A stretch of 64,000 nt of DNA from an uncultured Rivibacter sp. (GCA_946481025.1 CAMLNA010000006.1:1-64000); one strand, 5' to 3'. Shown: positions 33,150 through 41,948, counted from the stretch's first letter. A program made the numbers and translations. Notes: generated from the letters alone by a model not told the origin.

Positions 33150-35432
33150 ATGACCATCCACAAAGTTTCAACCCCGGCGACCACCTCGAGCCCGCAGCCA
33201 TTTCTCGACAAGGGCGCTGAAAGCAGCGCCCCCATCACCCAGTCCAGCGAGCACCTGGGCCTGTCGGGGCGCAGCCAGCGCACACCCGACGAGCCGAGCG
33301 CGTCGCGGCGCTTCGCCGACGCGGCGATGTCGGTCGTGTCCTCGGCGACGACCGCCGTGGCGGACATGTTCGGGAAGTCCGGGCGCATGACGCCCCCCGC
33401 CGGCGACATCGAGGCCGGCGTCATCCACAGCACCGGGACCGTCGGCGAGTCGTCCGCCGCCGGCGCCACGACATCGACGCAGGGCGCATCCGGCGTGGAC
33501 CGGCCTGCCGCGGCCGTGATGGACCGGCTGGAGAAGGCGATCCAGGCCGCCAACAGCCGCCCGGTGGACACCGCGGCGGCTGCCGACCTCGTCAACACCC
33601 TGCGGCGCATGGGTCCGAGCGGTGGGCCGGAAGGCGCAGCCCGCGCCGCGACCAACGACGACCTGATGAAGGGCGTCACCGACGACAAGGTCAAGGCCTG
33701 GTACGCGGCCCAGGGCCTCACCGAAGCGAACGTGGAGGCCCTGCGCAGCGCGGCCTTCCGCTCCGGGCTGCCCAACCCGACCGGTTCGTTCCTGAACAAC
33801 GCGATCCAGTACATCGCGTCGCCCTACACCGGTGCCGACAAGGGGCCCTGGGCCGGCGCCGGACTGGGTTTCGCCGCCGCGTTGACGGGTGCGCCGATGA
33901 ACGCCTTCCAGCAGTCGGCGGTGGTCACGCTGTGCGAGTCGATCCGCGAGCACGGCGGCCCGGTCATCGTTCCCGACAAGAACAACATCAACGACAAGCA
34001 CTACCTGCCCGAGCTGTCGGACAAGTTCAAGATGGACGTGAAGGAGTTCAGCGGCGCCCACGATGCGCTGCAGAACACGATGAAGGAGCTGGGATTCGCT
34101 CCCGACACGCATCTGGCATCGAAGCTGGAAAGCCTCGAACCGGAGCAGAAGCAGAAGCTGCAGGACCAGGTGGCAACACTGCTCGAGAAGGAAGCAAAGC
34201 TGTACGACACCCAGCGCGACTTCATGATGACCCAGGGCGCCCATGAGCGGCAGTGGAAAGGCAACACCTGGCAGGCCATCCCGCGGACCCTGCGCGCGCC
34301 GATCGCAGGCTATACGGGTGTCACGAGCAAGCTCGACCTGGGCGCGTTCTTTTCCCCGACGATGCAAACCGTCGCCTCCGTCGTGCTGACGGCGGGCCAG
34401 CACGTGGCCGCGGGATTCGACGAGCGGAACAAGCAGGAATACAACAACAAGCTGAACCTCATGTACGGCGACTTCTTCACCGCCAACGGCAACGAAAAGC
34501 TCAAGAGCGGCAAGCCGCTCGAAGCCTCGGACATCGACGAGAAGAAGCTGCGCGGATTCGTCAACATGCCCGAGCAGTCGCTGGTGAAGCACGTTTCCAC
34601 CGAGCTGAAGCGGCAGATCGGTGACCTGGAGAAGACACTGAACGACACCAATGCGCCTGCCCGTTCGCCCGAGGAGGTCGCCAAGGACCGGACCGCGCTG
34701 GATGCACTGAAGGCGGATGCCGAGGCCCTCAAGAAAGGCGAACTGACCAAGCTGACCCCGGATGGCCTCGCGGAGTCGCTGCTCGTGGCCTCGGACAAGT
34801 CGTCGCTGTCCCAACAGCTGATGAACGACATCAAGGCCAAGTACACGATGCGCGAGTTCTCCGCGCAGACCGCCCAGCGCGTGGGCCAGATGTTCCACGT
34901 CGGCGTGCTCGGCAGCGCGGCATCGTCGGTCATCGGCAAGGCGTCGTCGGCCATCGTGGGCGGCACCAAGGAGGCACCGCTTCGCCAGGCACTCAGTGTT
35001 CCTGCAGCGTCCGGCGTCATGGCCTACATCGGGGCCACGAACCAGCACACGGCCATCTCGGTGAAGAACAACCGGCGCGAGGGCGAAACCGACCCGGGTT
35101 TCTGGGCGCAGCTGGGCCGCGGCATCAAGGGCGGCGTCAGCGAGGGCCTCGCGCAACGCGCCGGCAAGCAGGCCAGCCATGAGATGAACAATGCGCTGGC
35201 GGACACCGAGATCAGCCAGACGCTGAAGTTCGCGAAGGACGTGAAGGAGACCCTGGGCCTGCCGCAGACGAAGGTCGAGGTGCCGCTGTCCCAGCCGCCG
35301 CGCCCCGGCGATGCGACCCCCTCCGGCGTCAAGGAGATCGCGATCAGCATTCCGGAGTCGACGACGGCCACGAGCGGTGCCGGCACGTCGACAGGTACGT
35401 CCGGCAAGGGCAAGGAGAAGGTCGAGCAGTAA
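33150..35432 (+). CDS. Large T3SS effector/translocator candidate, unknown family
   Basis: A 760-residue protein between hrcU and hrcV on the opposite strand. The first 150 residues are Ser/Thr/Pro/Ala-rich and disordered, as T3SS export signals are; there is no signal peptide and only one cysteine is obvious (VVTLCES). A folded part spans about residues 160-690, with coiled-coil stretches (LESLEPEQKQKLQDQVATLLEKEAKL; LKRQIGDLEKTLND) and three weakly hydrophobic segments (GPWAGAGLGFAAALTGAP; MQTVASVVLTAGQHVAAGF; VGVLGSAASSVIGKASSAIVGG). The tail is Ser/Thr/Gly-rich. A consensus promoter and a terminator flank it. I do not recognise the family; effector or membrane-active translocator are the options. 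Confidence 0.8.
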   Translation: MTIHKVSTPATTSSPQPFLDKGAESSAPITQSSEHLGLSGRSQRTPDEPSASRRFADAAMSVVSSATTAVADMFGKSGRMTPPAGDIEAGVIHSTGTVGESSAAGATTSTQGASGVDRPAAAVMDRLEKAIQAANSRPVDTAAAADLVNTLRRMGPSGGPEGAARAATNDDLMKGVTDDKVKAWYAAQGLTEANVEALRSAAFRSGLPNPTGSFLNNAIQYIASPYTGADKGPWAGAGLGFAAALTGAPMNAFQQSAVVTLCESIREHGGPVIVPDKNNINDKHYLPELSDKFKMDVKEFSGAHDALQNTMKELGFAPDTHLASKLESLEPEQKQKLQDQVATLLEKEAKLYDTQRDFMMTQGAHERQWKGNTWQAIPRTLRAPIAGYTGVTSKLDLGAFFSPTMQTVASVVLTAGQHVAAGFDERNKQEYNNKLNLMYGDFFTANGNEKLKSGKPLEASDIDEKKLRGFVNMPEQSLVKHVSTELKRQIGDLEKTLNDTNAPARSPEEVAKDRTALDALKADAEALKKGELTKLTPDGLAESLLVASDKSSLSQQLMNDIKAKYTMREFSAQTAQRVGQMFHVGVLGSAASSVIGKASSAIVGGTKEAPLRQALSVPAASGVMAYIGATNQHTAISVKNNRREGETDPGFWAQLGRGIKGGVSEGLAQRAGKQASHEMNNALADTEISQTLKFAKDVKETLGLPQTKVEVPLSQPPRPGDATPSGVKEIAISIPESTTATSGAGTSTGTSGKGKEKVEQ

Positions 35433-35455
35433 CCCGGGTCAGGGCACTGCAAGAC

Positions 35456-35490
35456 AGCGGGCAGCTCTTCAGCTGCCCGCTTCCTTTTTC
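35456..35490 (+). terminator. Rho-independent terminator after the 760-residue gene
   Basis: Stem AGCGGGCAGCT / AGCTGCCCGCT (11 pairs, loop CTTC, 35456-35481) followed by TCCTTTTTC. It overlaps the last codons of the convergent hrcU, whose stop lies in the loop. Confidence 0.92.
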
Positions 35491-36539
35491 ACCGTCGACA
35501 ACGACTTCAGGTAGCCCACCCAGCGCAGCACCGTGGCCACCGCCTCGAAGAGTTCTTCGGGGATGGGATCGTCGAGCTCGAGCTTGTGCAGCGCCCGCGC
35601 CAGCGGCGGGTTGCCGACGATGGGCACCCCGGCCTTTTCGGCGATGGCGCGGATGCGCATCGCCTCGGCGTCCATGCCCTTGGCCACGATGATGGGCAGC
35701 GGCGTCTCGCCCGCCTCGTAGCGCAGCGCCACCGCGTAGTGCGTGGGGTTGGTGACCACCACCGAGGCGCCGGGCACCCGCTTCTCGGGCGGCGAGGTGG
35801 CCATCTCCTGCGCGAGCTGCTTGCGCTGGCCCTTGAGCTGCGGGTCGCCTTCGCTTTCCTTGTGCTCGCGCTTGACCTCGTCCTTGGACATCTTCTGGTC
35901 GCGCTTGAACAGCCACAGCTGCAGGCCGAAGTCCACCGGCCCGATGACGATGAAGACCACGCAGCCGGCCGCCAGCAGCTTGATGATGGACTTCCAGCCC
36001 AGCAGGCCCACGCCGGCGGGGTCGAAGTAGGTGGCCCCCACCAGCAGCGGCACCATGCCTTCGATCAGCACCCACAGCACCGCGGCCAGCGCGATGGCCT
36101 TGACGACCATCTTCAGGAAGTCGATGAACGAGCGCACCGAGAACAGCTTCTTCAGGCCCTCGGCCGGGTTGAGCTTGTCGAACTTGGGGCTGATGGGCTC
36201 GAACGAGAGGTTGAAGCCCACCTGGGCGAACGATGCGATGACGCCCAGCGCGACCGACACGGCGATGAACGGCAGCGTGGCCATGATGCCGGTCTTCAGC
36301 GTCTCGACCATCAGCGCCAGCAGCTCCTGATTGGTCTTCGCCGTCAGGCCCTGGTGCAGCGCGCGCACCATCATCTGCGACAGCTGGTCGAACATCGACT
36401 CGGCCGTCACCACGAGCGCGATGAGCAGTCCCACGAGGCCGACGGCGGCATTGACGTCCTGGCTCTTGGGGCTCTGGCCCTTCTTGCGCGCGTCGTCGAG
36501 CTTCTTCTGTGTGGGCTCTTCGGTCTTTTCGTCGGACAT
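35469..36539 (-). CDS. hrcU: T3SS export switch protein HrcU (SctU)
   Basis: A 356-residue inner-membrane protein with four membrane helices and a cytoplasmic domain that self-cleaves at NPTH (about residues 264-267). Opening MSDEKTEEPTQKKLDDARKKGQ is the SctU/FlhB hallmark. The C-terminal VVVTNPTHYAVALRYEAGETPLPIIVAKGMDAEAMRIRAIA is intact. It forms its own transcription unit behind the promoter at 36587, separated from hrcV by the 760-residue gene, unlike the hrcU-hrcV-hpaC order of Xanthomonas. Confidence 0.97.
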   Translation of the reverse strand: MSDEKTEEPTQKKLDDARKKGQSPKSQDVNAAVGLVGLLIALVVTAESMFDQLSQMMVRALHQGLTAKTNQELLALMVETLKTGIMATLPFIAVSVALGVIASFAQVGFNLSFEPISPKFDKLNPAEGLKKLFSVRSFIDFLKMVVKAIALAAVLWVLIEGMVPLLVGATYFDPAGVGLLGWKSIIKLLAAGCVVFIVIGPVDFGLQLWLFKRDQKMSKDEVKREHKESEGDPQLKGQRKQLAQEMATSPPEKRVPGASVVVTNPTHYAVALRYEAGETPLPIIVAKGMDAEAMRIRAIAEKAGVPIVGNPPLARALHKLELDDPIPEELFEAVATVLRWVGYLKSLSTVKKEAGS

Positions 36540-36586
36540 CTGGACCGCCTGGAAGTGGAAAAGCAGCGCGCGCTGCGACACGCGCG

Positions 36587-36648
36587 AATCTACGCAGGCG
36601 CAGTGCAGGGAGGCGAAGGCCGCACGAAGCGATGCGAAGCAGGCCGAA
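36587..36648 (-). promoter_or_regulatory. hrp_II box and -10 of hrcU
   Basis: Minus-strand TTCGG-N15-TTCGT at 36624-36648 (TTCG-N16-TTCG core) and TAGATT at 36587-36592, 31 bases apart. The last base of the second half-site departs from TTCGC, but it fits the Ralstonia hrp_II form. Back to back with the hrpF box. Confidence 0.88.
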
Positions 36649-36672
36649 ACGCCGGCGCCGCCCCCAGGCCGC

Positions 36673-36733
36673 TTCGGCTGGGCACACGGCGTTTCGCATG
36701 AACCGACGAGGCCCGCGGCCGCGGGGGAATCAT
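36673..36733 (+). promoter_or_regulatory. PIP/hrp_II box of the hrpF-like gene
   Basis: TTCGG-N15-TTCGC at 36673-36697. The hexamer AATCAT at 36728-36733, 30 bases downstream, is one mismatch (first base) from YANNNT. It lies 24 bases from the divergent hrcU box. Confidence 0.82.
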
Positions 36734-36763
36734 TCGCGGACATCAGATCTCAGGGGAAACAGC

Positions 36764-38383
36764 ATGGACCTGCATGTCATCAACAGGATGCTTCCGGCGG
36801 TGCAACCGCTGCCGTCCGCCGGCCCTCCGGCCGCAACCGGCGGCCTGCCCCCGGCGCTGCAGCAGGGGCTGGATGCCGCGGTGAGGTCGTCGATGCATCG
36901 CCTGCCCGCCGACGCGGCACCGCTGATCGACCTGCCGATGCCGCGCACCGTGGTGGAGGTGCCGATGCCGGCGTTCGGCCCCGTGCGGCCGCCCCTCGTG
37001 ACCGACCGGCCGGCGCCGCGCCCGCAGGAGGCTGCGTGGCAGCTGCCCGTCGCACAGCCGCCCGTCGCGCAGGCGCCGGCAACGTACCAGCCGCTGGTGT
37101 CGCTGCCGATGCCCGTGCTGTCGCCGCCGCCCACGCCCGCGCAGCTGATGGCCGACAAGGGCCGCGCGATGGTGGAGGAGTTCGAGAAGAACCCGCCTCC
37201 CGCGGGCAAGGGCCTCTTCGGCGCCCTCAGGAGGCACAAGGCCCGGGACGCATTGAACGACCGGCCGGAAGTGATCGAATACCGCCGCCAGCAGGCCGAA
37301 AGCTTCAAGCACAACTACATCCCCTCGGACGGCGGCAACACGCCGCGCGAGATCACCCGCAACGACGCCCTCAAGGAGCTGTACGCCTACTCCGACTACC
37401 TGCCGAAGAAGACGTCGCTGAAGACGCTGCAGGACATCGTGGACGGCACCTTCGACGGCAGGCGCCCGCCGCAGCTGGTGGCCGCCGCGCGCTACATGCT
37501 GGACCACCCGGACGAGTGGAAGCAGGTGACCGGCAAGGAGGGCGACGACCGCATCAAGCGCGCGGCGCTCAACGATGCCCTGAGCCGCAACATCCAGCTG
37601 GGCGCCGGCCAGCTCAGGACGCTGGAGACGCTGGAGCGCAACGCCAACGACTTCTTCGACGGCCGCCTGTTCGGCCGCGAGAAGCTGCAGAAGATCATCG
37701 ACGACCCGGGCAGCAAGCGCGAGAACGTGGAGGCCGCCAGGCACCTGCTCGCCGACCCGGTGCTGTTCGGCATGCTCGACAACACCGAGTACGGCCACAA
37801 GAGCACCGGCTGGCGCAAGTCCGACGACGGCCTGATCGGCCGCAACGACCTGCGCGAATTCATGGAGAAGGTGAACCGCACGCCGGCGCCTGCGATCGTC
37901 GAACAGCCTCGCCTCTTCGTCACCGCGGCGGACCTCGAAGCCGCGCAGGCCATGCTCAAGGGCCAGGAGGGCCTGCCGCTCGAAAAGACGGTGAAGGGCG
38001 GCCAGGCGAAGAAGATCGTGAGCGGCGTGATGAAGGGCTTTTCCGTCTTCTACAAGGTCGGCTCCGCCGCCCTGGGTGCGGTGGCGGCATTGAAGATCCC
38101 GCTGGTGAGCCAGGTCGCGGCGCTCGGATCGATGGCCGCCAACGCGTATTCAGGCCTGCTCGACATCGGCCGCACCGCCATCAACGGCGGCAACGTCAAG
38201 GCCGAGGCCGCGAAGGCCGGGCTCAGCTTCGCGAGCAATGCGATCAGCGTGGCCACCGCGCCGGGCACCGGCAAGGTGGTGACGTCGGTGGGCACCGAAG
38301 TCGCGAAGGCCGCCGCCAAGGGCGCGGCCAAGGAAGCCGCCAAGGAGGCGGGCAAGGAGGCCGCGGAACACGTGGTCTCCTGA
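36764..38383 (+). CDS. hrpF: HrpF/NolX/PopF-family T3SS translocator
   Basis: A 539-residue T3SS-exported translocator expected to insert into the plant membrane. The N-terminal 130 residues are Pro-rich and disordered. The NolX/HrpF domain follows with its characteristic repeats: LVAAARYMLDHPDEWKQVTG, NVEAARHLLADPVLFGMLDN and KSDDGLIGRNDLREFMEKV. Near residues 425-475 is a hydrophobic region (FSVFYKVGSAALGAVAALKIPLVSQVAALGSMAANAYSGLL), consistent with membrane insertion. The tail is a Lys/Ala/Glu repeat (AAKGAAKEAAKEAGKEAAEH). It is divergent from hrcU and convergent with the TonB receptor, with a small CTGAGCG/CGCTCAG hairpin (38414-38427) between. Confidence 0.88.
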   Translation: MDLHVINRMLPAVQPLPSAGPPAATGGLPPALQQGLDAAVRSSMHRLPADAAPLIDLPMPRTVVEVPMPAFGPVRPPLVTDRPAPRPQEAAWQLPVAQPPVAQAPATYQPLVSLPMPVLSPPPTPAQLMADKGRAMVEEFEKNPPPAGKGLFGALRRHKARDALNDRPEVIEYRRQQAESFKHNYIPSDGGNTPREITRNDALKELYAYSDYLPKKTSLKTLQDIVDGTFDGRRPPQLVAAARYMLDHPDEWKQVTGKEGDDRIKRAALNDALSRNIQLGAGQLRTLETLERNANDFFDGRLFGREKLQKIIDDPGSKRENVEAARHLLADPVLFGMLDNTEYGHKSTGWRKSDDGLIGRNDLREFMEKVNRTPAPAIVEQPRLFVTAADLEAAQAMLKGQEGLPLEKTVKGGQAKKIVSGVMKGFSVFYKVGSAALGAVAALKIPLVSQVAALGSMAANAYSGLLDIGRTAINGGNVKAEAAKAGLSFASNAISVATAPGTGKVVTSVGTEVAKAAAKGAAKEAAKEAGKEAAEHVVS

Positions 38384-38423
38384 TCCTGAGCAGGCCCGCG
38401 GTGCCCCGGGGCCCTGAGCGCGC

Positions 38424-40937
38424 TCAGAGCGAGATCTGCGCGGTGAGGCTCACGCCGCGCCCCGGCTGCAGCGGGATGTAGCCCGGCGAGGGCTGCGTGC
38501 CGTAGAGGCGGCGGTCGAACACGTTCTCGACCGCCACCCCGAGGCTCCACTGCTCCGTGGCACGCGTCCACGACAGGTCGAGGTGCGCGCCGCCAGGCAG
38601 GCGCAGCTGCGCTGCGTCCGGATCGAACGGGTTGGGCGGCGCGGCCCAGCTCGACGAGAACGCGCGAAAGCCGAAGCCCAGGCTGTGCCGCGCCGCCTGC
38701 GTGCCGGAAAGCCGGTAGCGGGCCAGCACGTGCATCGAACGCGCCGGCACGCCGGTGGCCGGCAGCTCGACGCCCAGCGGCGCCATCTCTTCGGGGCCCG
38801 GCACCGTTTCGCGGGCCCGCATGTAGCTCAAGCCCATGTGCAGGTCGAGCGCGGGCAGCACGCGGCCAGCCAGCTCGGCGTCGATGCCGTCGGTCGAGCG
38901 GCCGGGAATGGCGAACAGGCCGTTGCCCGGCAGCGCGGACGAGCCCTGCAGCGTGTCGAGCTGCCGCAGCCGGAAGGCCTCGAGCGTGAACGCGAGGCGG
39001 CGCTCCAGCAGGTCGAGCTTGGTGCCCACCTGAGACTGCCGCTCGCGGCGATAGGGCGCGTTGGAGCCGTCGTGGAGCTGCAGGTCGTCCGTGCGGCCGT
39101 CCAGCTCGACCGAGTACTGCGCCCCGGCATAGATCGACGCCCACGGCGTGAGCTGGTAGAGCAGCCCGGCGTCCCAGTTGGTGGCCCGCGGGCCCTGCCG
39201 CGGGATCTCGTCGAAGTATTCGGGCGAATGGGTGCGCTGCACCGCCAGCCGCGCGATCCACGAGCCCAGGCGCAGCTGGTCCTGCAGCAGCAGCGCATGC
39301 TTGCGCTCGCGCAGCGTGCGCTGGTTCAGCGACTGCGCATCGCCTTCGTCCGGCGTCGCCGGCAAGGGGGTGATGCCGGGTTCATAGGCCGCGGGATCGA
39401 CGACCCAGGTCGCGGAGCCGTCTCCGCGATGCAGGCGCCAGCGTTCGAGGTCGACCGCCATCAAGAGCCGGTGCGCCACCGGCCCGGTGGCCAGGTTGCC
39501 CACCAGCCCCCATTGCATGCCGGCATCGCGCGCCCGGGTGCTTCGCTGCAGCAGGTCGACGAACCCGATCGATTCGTTGGGTTGCCAGTAGCGGTGGTGG
39601 CGCATGCCGCCCTCCACCGTTTCGACCCGGCCCTTCCAGCTCATGCGCCATTGCGGCGACAGCCGCCAGTCGAGGTCGATCTCGACGTCCTTCGCCTGCC
39701 ACCACAACCCGTCCGCACGGTTCACCACCGGGCGTTCGGCATCGGGCGACAGCGGGCTCAAGCCGTTGTCGGCGGGTGTGCCGCCGAGGCTCGCCCGTGC
39801 CGGCGCCGTGCGCCGCCGGTCGGCCTGCACGGTGAGCGTGGCCTTGAAGTCCGCACCGCGATAGCCCACGGCCGCCAGCAGGCCGCCGGCATGCTGCGGG
39901 TCGTAGCCGCCGTCGGTGCGGCCGCTGCGGCTGCCGAAGGCCACGGCGCGCCAGTAGGTGCGAGGCATCACCTCGCCGGCCGCGTCGACCTCCAGGCGCA
40001 GGGTGCCGCTGTCGCGCGAGCCCAGGGTCTGGCTGAATTCCAGGTGTTCCTGCGTGTCGATCGACTTGCGCACCAGGTTGACCACGCCGCCGCGCCCGCC
40101 GAAGTCGGCCACGCCGCCGACCACGCCGCTGGGGCCCTTGAGCACTTCGATGCGTTCGACGAAGGCGTTGTCGATGGCCAGGCCGCCGCGCAGCGTGCGC
40201 ATGCCCGACAACGAATACGACGCCGGCATGCCGCGCACCATGACGGTGGGCGCGAGGCCCTGGCCCGAATCGCTGACCTGGGCCGTCACGCCGGTGACGT
40301 AGCGCAGGGCGTCCGTGGTCGTGGCGTTGGCGCCTTGCAGTTCGAGCGCGTCGCGCGTGATCACCGAGACGGCCTGCGGCAGCTCGGACAACGGCGTGTC
40401 GGTGCGCGTGGCGGTGGAAGCCGCCACGGGCCGCAGGCCGACTTCGTCGGGCCTGTCGGCCAGGCCGAGCACGAGCACGGGGGGCAGGCGGGATGCCGCG
40501 GGGGCGGGTGCGGAGCCCGAGGCGGCGGCAGCCGGTGCGGATGCCAGCGCCTGCAGGGCCGTGCCCGGCTGCGCGGGCAGGGACTGCACGGCCGCCGCCG
40601 GCCTGCGTCGCAGCGTCACCGCGCCGTCGGCGGTGACCTCCAGCGCGAGGTCAGTGCCCCTGAGCGCCTGCTCGAAGGCCTGCAGCGGCGTGAAGCGGCC
40701 CTGCACCGGCGCCGCCACCCTGCCATCGACCAGCGCCGGATTGAACGACACGATGGTGCCGCTGCGCTTGGCGATCTCGATGAGCGAGCCGCCGAGCGGG
40801 CCGCTCTCGAGGTCGAACGCAAGCGCGGCCTGCGCCACGTCGGCGGCAGCGAACCGCCCCCCTGCCGCCGCCGACAGGACGAGCACGACCAGACCCTTCT
40901 CCAGTGCACGACGCCAAGCCGGTGGCTTCCTTCCCAT
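38424..40937 (-). CDS. TonB-dependent siderophore receptor with STN domain (second copy)
   Basis: An 837-residue outer-membrane receptor of the same type as the one at 21713. The start MGRKPPAW gives a signal peptide ending near GRFAAADVAQA. The STN domain (ALAFDLESGPLGGSLIEIAKRSGTIVSFNPALV) and plug (PLSELPQAVSVITRDAL; IERIEVLKGPSGVVGGVADFGGRGGVVNLVRKS) are intact, and the barrel ends VENVFDRRLYGTQPSPGYI...SLTAQISL. No FecI/FecR pair lies beside it, so it either shares the pair at 24.2-25.7 kb or uses another. It has a Pro/Ala linker of about 45 residues between STN and plug. Confidence 0.93.
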   Translation of the reverse strand: MGRKPPAWRRALEKGLVVLVLSAAAGGRFAAADVAQAALAFDLESGPLGGSLIEIAKRSGTIVSFNPALVDGRVAAPVQGRFTPLQAFEQALRGTDLALEVTADGAVTLRRRPAAAVQSLPAQPGTALQALASAPAAAASGSAPAPAASRLPPVLVLGLADRPDEVGLRPVAASTATRTDTPLSELPQAVSVITRDALELQGANATTTDALRYVTGVTAQVSDSGQGLAPTVMVRGMPASYSLSGMRTLRGGLAIDNAFVERIEVLKGPSGVVGGVADFGGRGGVVNLVRKSIDTQEHLEFSQTLGSRDSGTLRLEVDAAGEVMPRTYWRAVAFGSRSGRTDGGYDPQHAGGLLAAVGYRGADFKATLTVQADRRRTAPARASLGGTPADNGLSPLSPDAERPVVNRADGLWWQAKDVEIDLDWRLSPQWRMSWKGRVETVEGGMRHHRYWQPNESIGFVDLLQRSTRARDAGMQWGLVGNLATGPVAHRLLMAVDLERWRLHRGDGSATWVVDPAAYEPGITPLPATPDEGDAQSLNQRTLRERKHALLLQDQLRLGSWIARLAVQRTHSPEYFDEIPRQGPRATNWDAGLLYQLTPWASIYAGAQYSVELDGRTDDLQLHDGSNAPYRRERQSQVGTKLDLLERRLAFTLEAFRLRQLDTLQGSSALPGNGLFAIPGRSTDGIDAELAGRVLPALDLHMGLSYMRARETVPGPEEMAPLGVELPATGVPARSMHVLARYRLSGTQAARHSLGFGFRAFSSSWAAPPNPFDPDAAQLRLPGGAHLDLSWTRATEQWSLGVAVENVFDRRLYGTQPSPGYIPLQPGRGVSLTAQISL

Positions 40938-41033
40938 AGCGCGCTGCCCATTCCAAACAGAACTGTATGGTACGGGCGGCCGTCCGAACCGCGTCGCGCG
41001 CATGCAACGCCCTGGCCGTGAACGTGAACGGGG

Positions 41034-41669
41034 TCACATCATCCCGGCGGCCTGCGGCGGCCCGGCGGTGTCGAGCACCCGGCCGAAGATGAGCATGTCG
41101 CGGCTGCGCGCATCGGCCCACACGATGCCCGGCAGCGAGCCCCAGGCGCTGAAGCCGTGCGCACGGAACAGGCCCACGCTGGCCGCGTTGTCGTGCCAGA
41201 TGAAGGCCATGAGGCGGTCGATGCTCCAGCGCGGCGCCTCGCGCAACGCATGCTCGAGCAGCATGCGGCCCACCCCGCGGCCTTGCCAGGCCCGGGCGAT
41301 GTAGACCGCCACTTCCGCGGCACAGGTGCAGGCCGGCCGGTCGGCAAAGCCCAGCAGGCTCAGCCAGCCCACCGGTTCGCCGCCTTCATGGGCGACCCAC
41401 AGCGGCCGCCCGCTGCCGCGGTGTGCGGCCATCCAGCCGGAGAGGCCTTCGCCGGGCAACGGCAGCAGCCGGCTGGCCGCGAGCAGCCGCCCGCCGATGC
41501 GCGCCTGCGGGTCGTCCGGCGGGGTTGCCTGCGGCGGCAGCGAGTCGTTGTAGATGCGCGTGACCGCGGCCACATCAGCCGCAATGGCCGGTCGCACCGC
41601 GAGCGATGCAACCCCGGGCGCCGGCTGCATGACCGGTGCGCTGGTGTGTGCGGACGGCGTGGCGAGCAT
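41034..41669 (-). CDS. GNAT-family N-acetyltransferase in the Hrp regulon
   Basis: A 211-residue GNAT protein. The acetyl-CoA site AEVAVYIARAWQGRGVGRMLLEHAL (Q/RxxGxG/A) is at about residues 123-147, preceded by LWVAHEGGEPVGWLSLLGF and followed by FIWHDNAASVGLFRAHGF. The first 25 residues are Ala/Pro/Ser/Thr-rich, as in T3SS-exported proteins. Start MLATPSAH has AGGAG six bases upstream. A consensus PIP promoter drives it divergently from hrpW. It may be an acetyltransferase effector or a resistance-type (PAT-like) enzyme under Hrp control. Confidence 0.88.
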   Translation of the reverse strand: MLATPSAHTSAPVMQPAPGVASLAVRPAIAADVAAVTRIYNDSLPPQATPPDDPQARIGGRLLAASRLLPLPGEGLSGWMAAHRGSGRPLWVAHEGGEPVGWLSLLGFADRPACTCAAEVAVYIARAWQGRGVGRMLLEHALREAPRWSIDRLMAFIWHDNAASVGLFRAHGFSAWGSLPGIVWADARSRDMLIFGRVLDTAGPPQAAGMM

Positions 41670-41707
41670 GGGAACTCCTGCGGCAAGCGCTTCGTTGAAA
41701 TGACCGC

Positions 41708-41769
41708 AATCTAGGAACGCCGCCCCCGACCGCGCTGCGGCGGGGCGAAGCAGCCCCTCGCCGGGCGAA
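41708..41769 (-). promoter_or_regulatory. PIP/hrp_II box and -10 of the GNAT gene
   Basis: Minus-strand TTCGC-N15-TTCGC at 41745-41769 and TAGATT (YANNNT) at 41708-41713, 31 bases apart. It is back to back with the hrpW box, with 23 bases between them. Confidence 0.92.
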
Positions 41770-41792
41770 GCGGTGCGCCCTTCGCCTGCCGC

Positions 41793-41854
41793 TTCGCCGG
41801 CTGCCACACGGCTTCGCCTCCGTCGGGACTTGCCGTGCGCGCGGCACCTAGCCT
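41793..41854 (+). promoter_or_regulatory. PIP/hrp_II box and -10 of hrpW
   Basis: TTCGC-N15-TTCGC at 41793-41817 and TAGCCT (YANNNT) at 41849-41854, 31 bases apart, leading to the hrpW start at 41949. Confidence 0.93.
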
Positions 41855-41948
41855 TCCGTGAGATGTCTGCCGCCCGGCACCGATTCGCGTGCCCCACCCC
41901 CAACCGGCTGCCCGGCAGCAGCCGCCCACCGCTCTCAAGGAGGATCCC

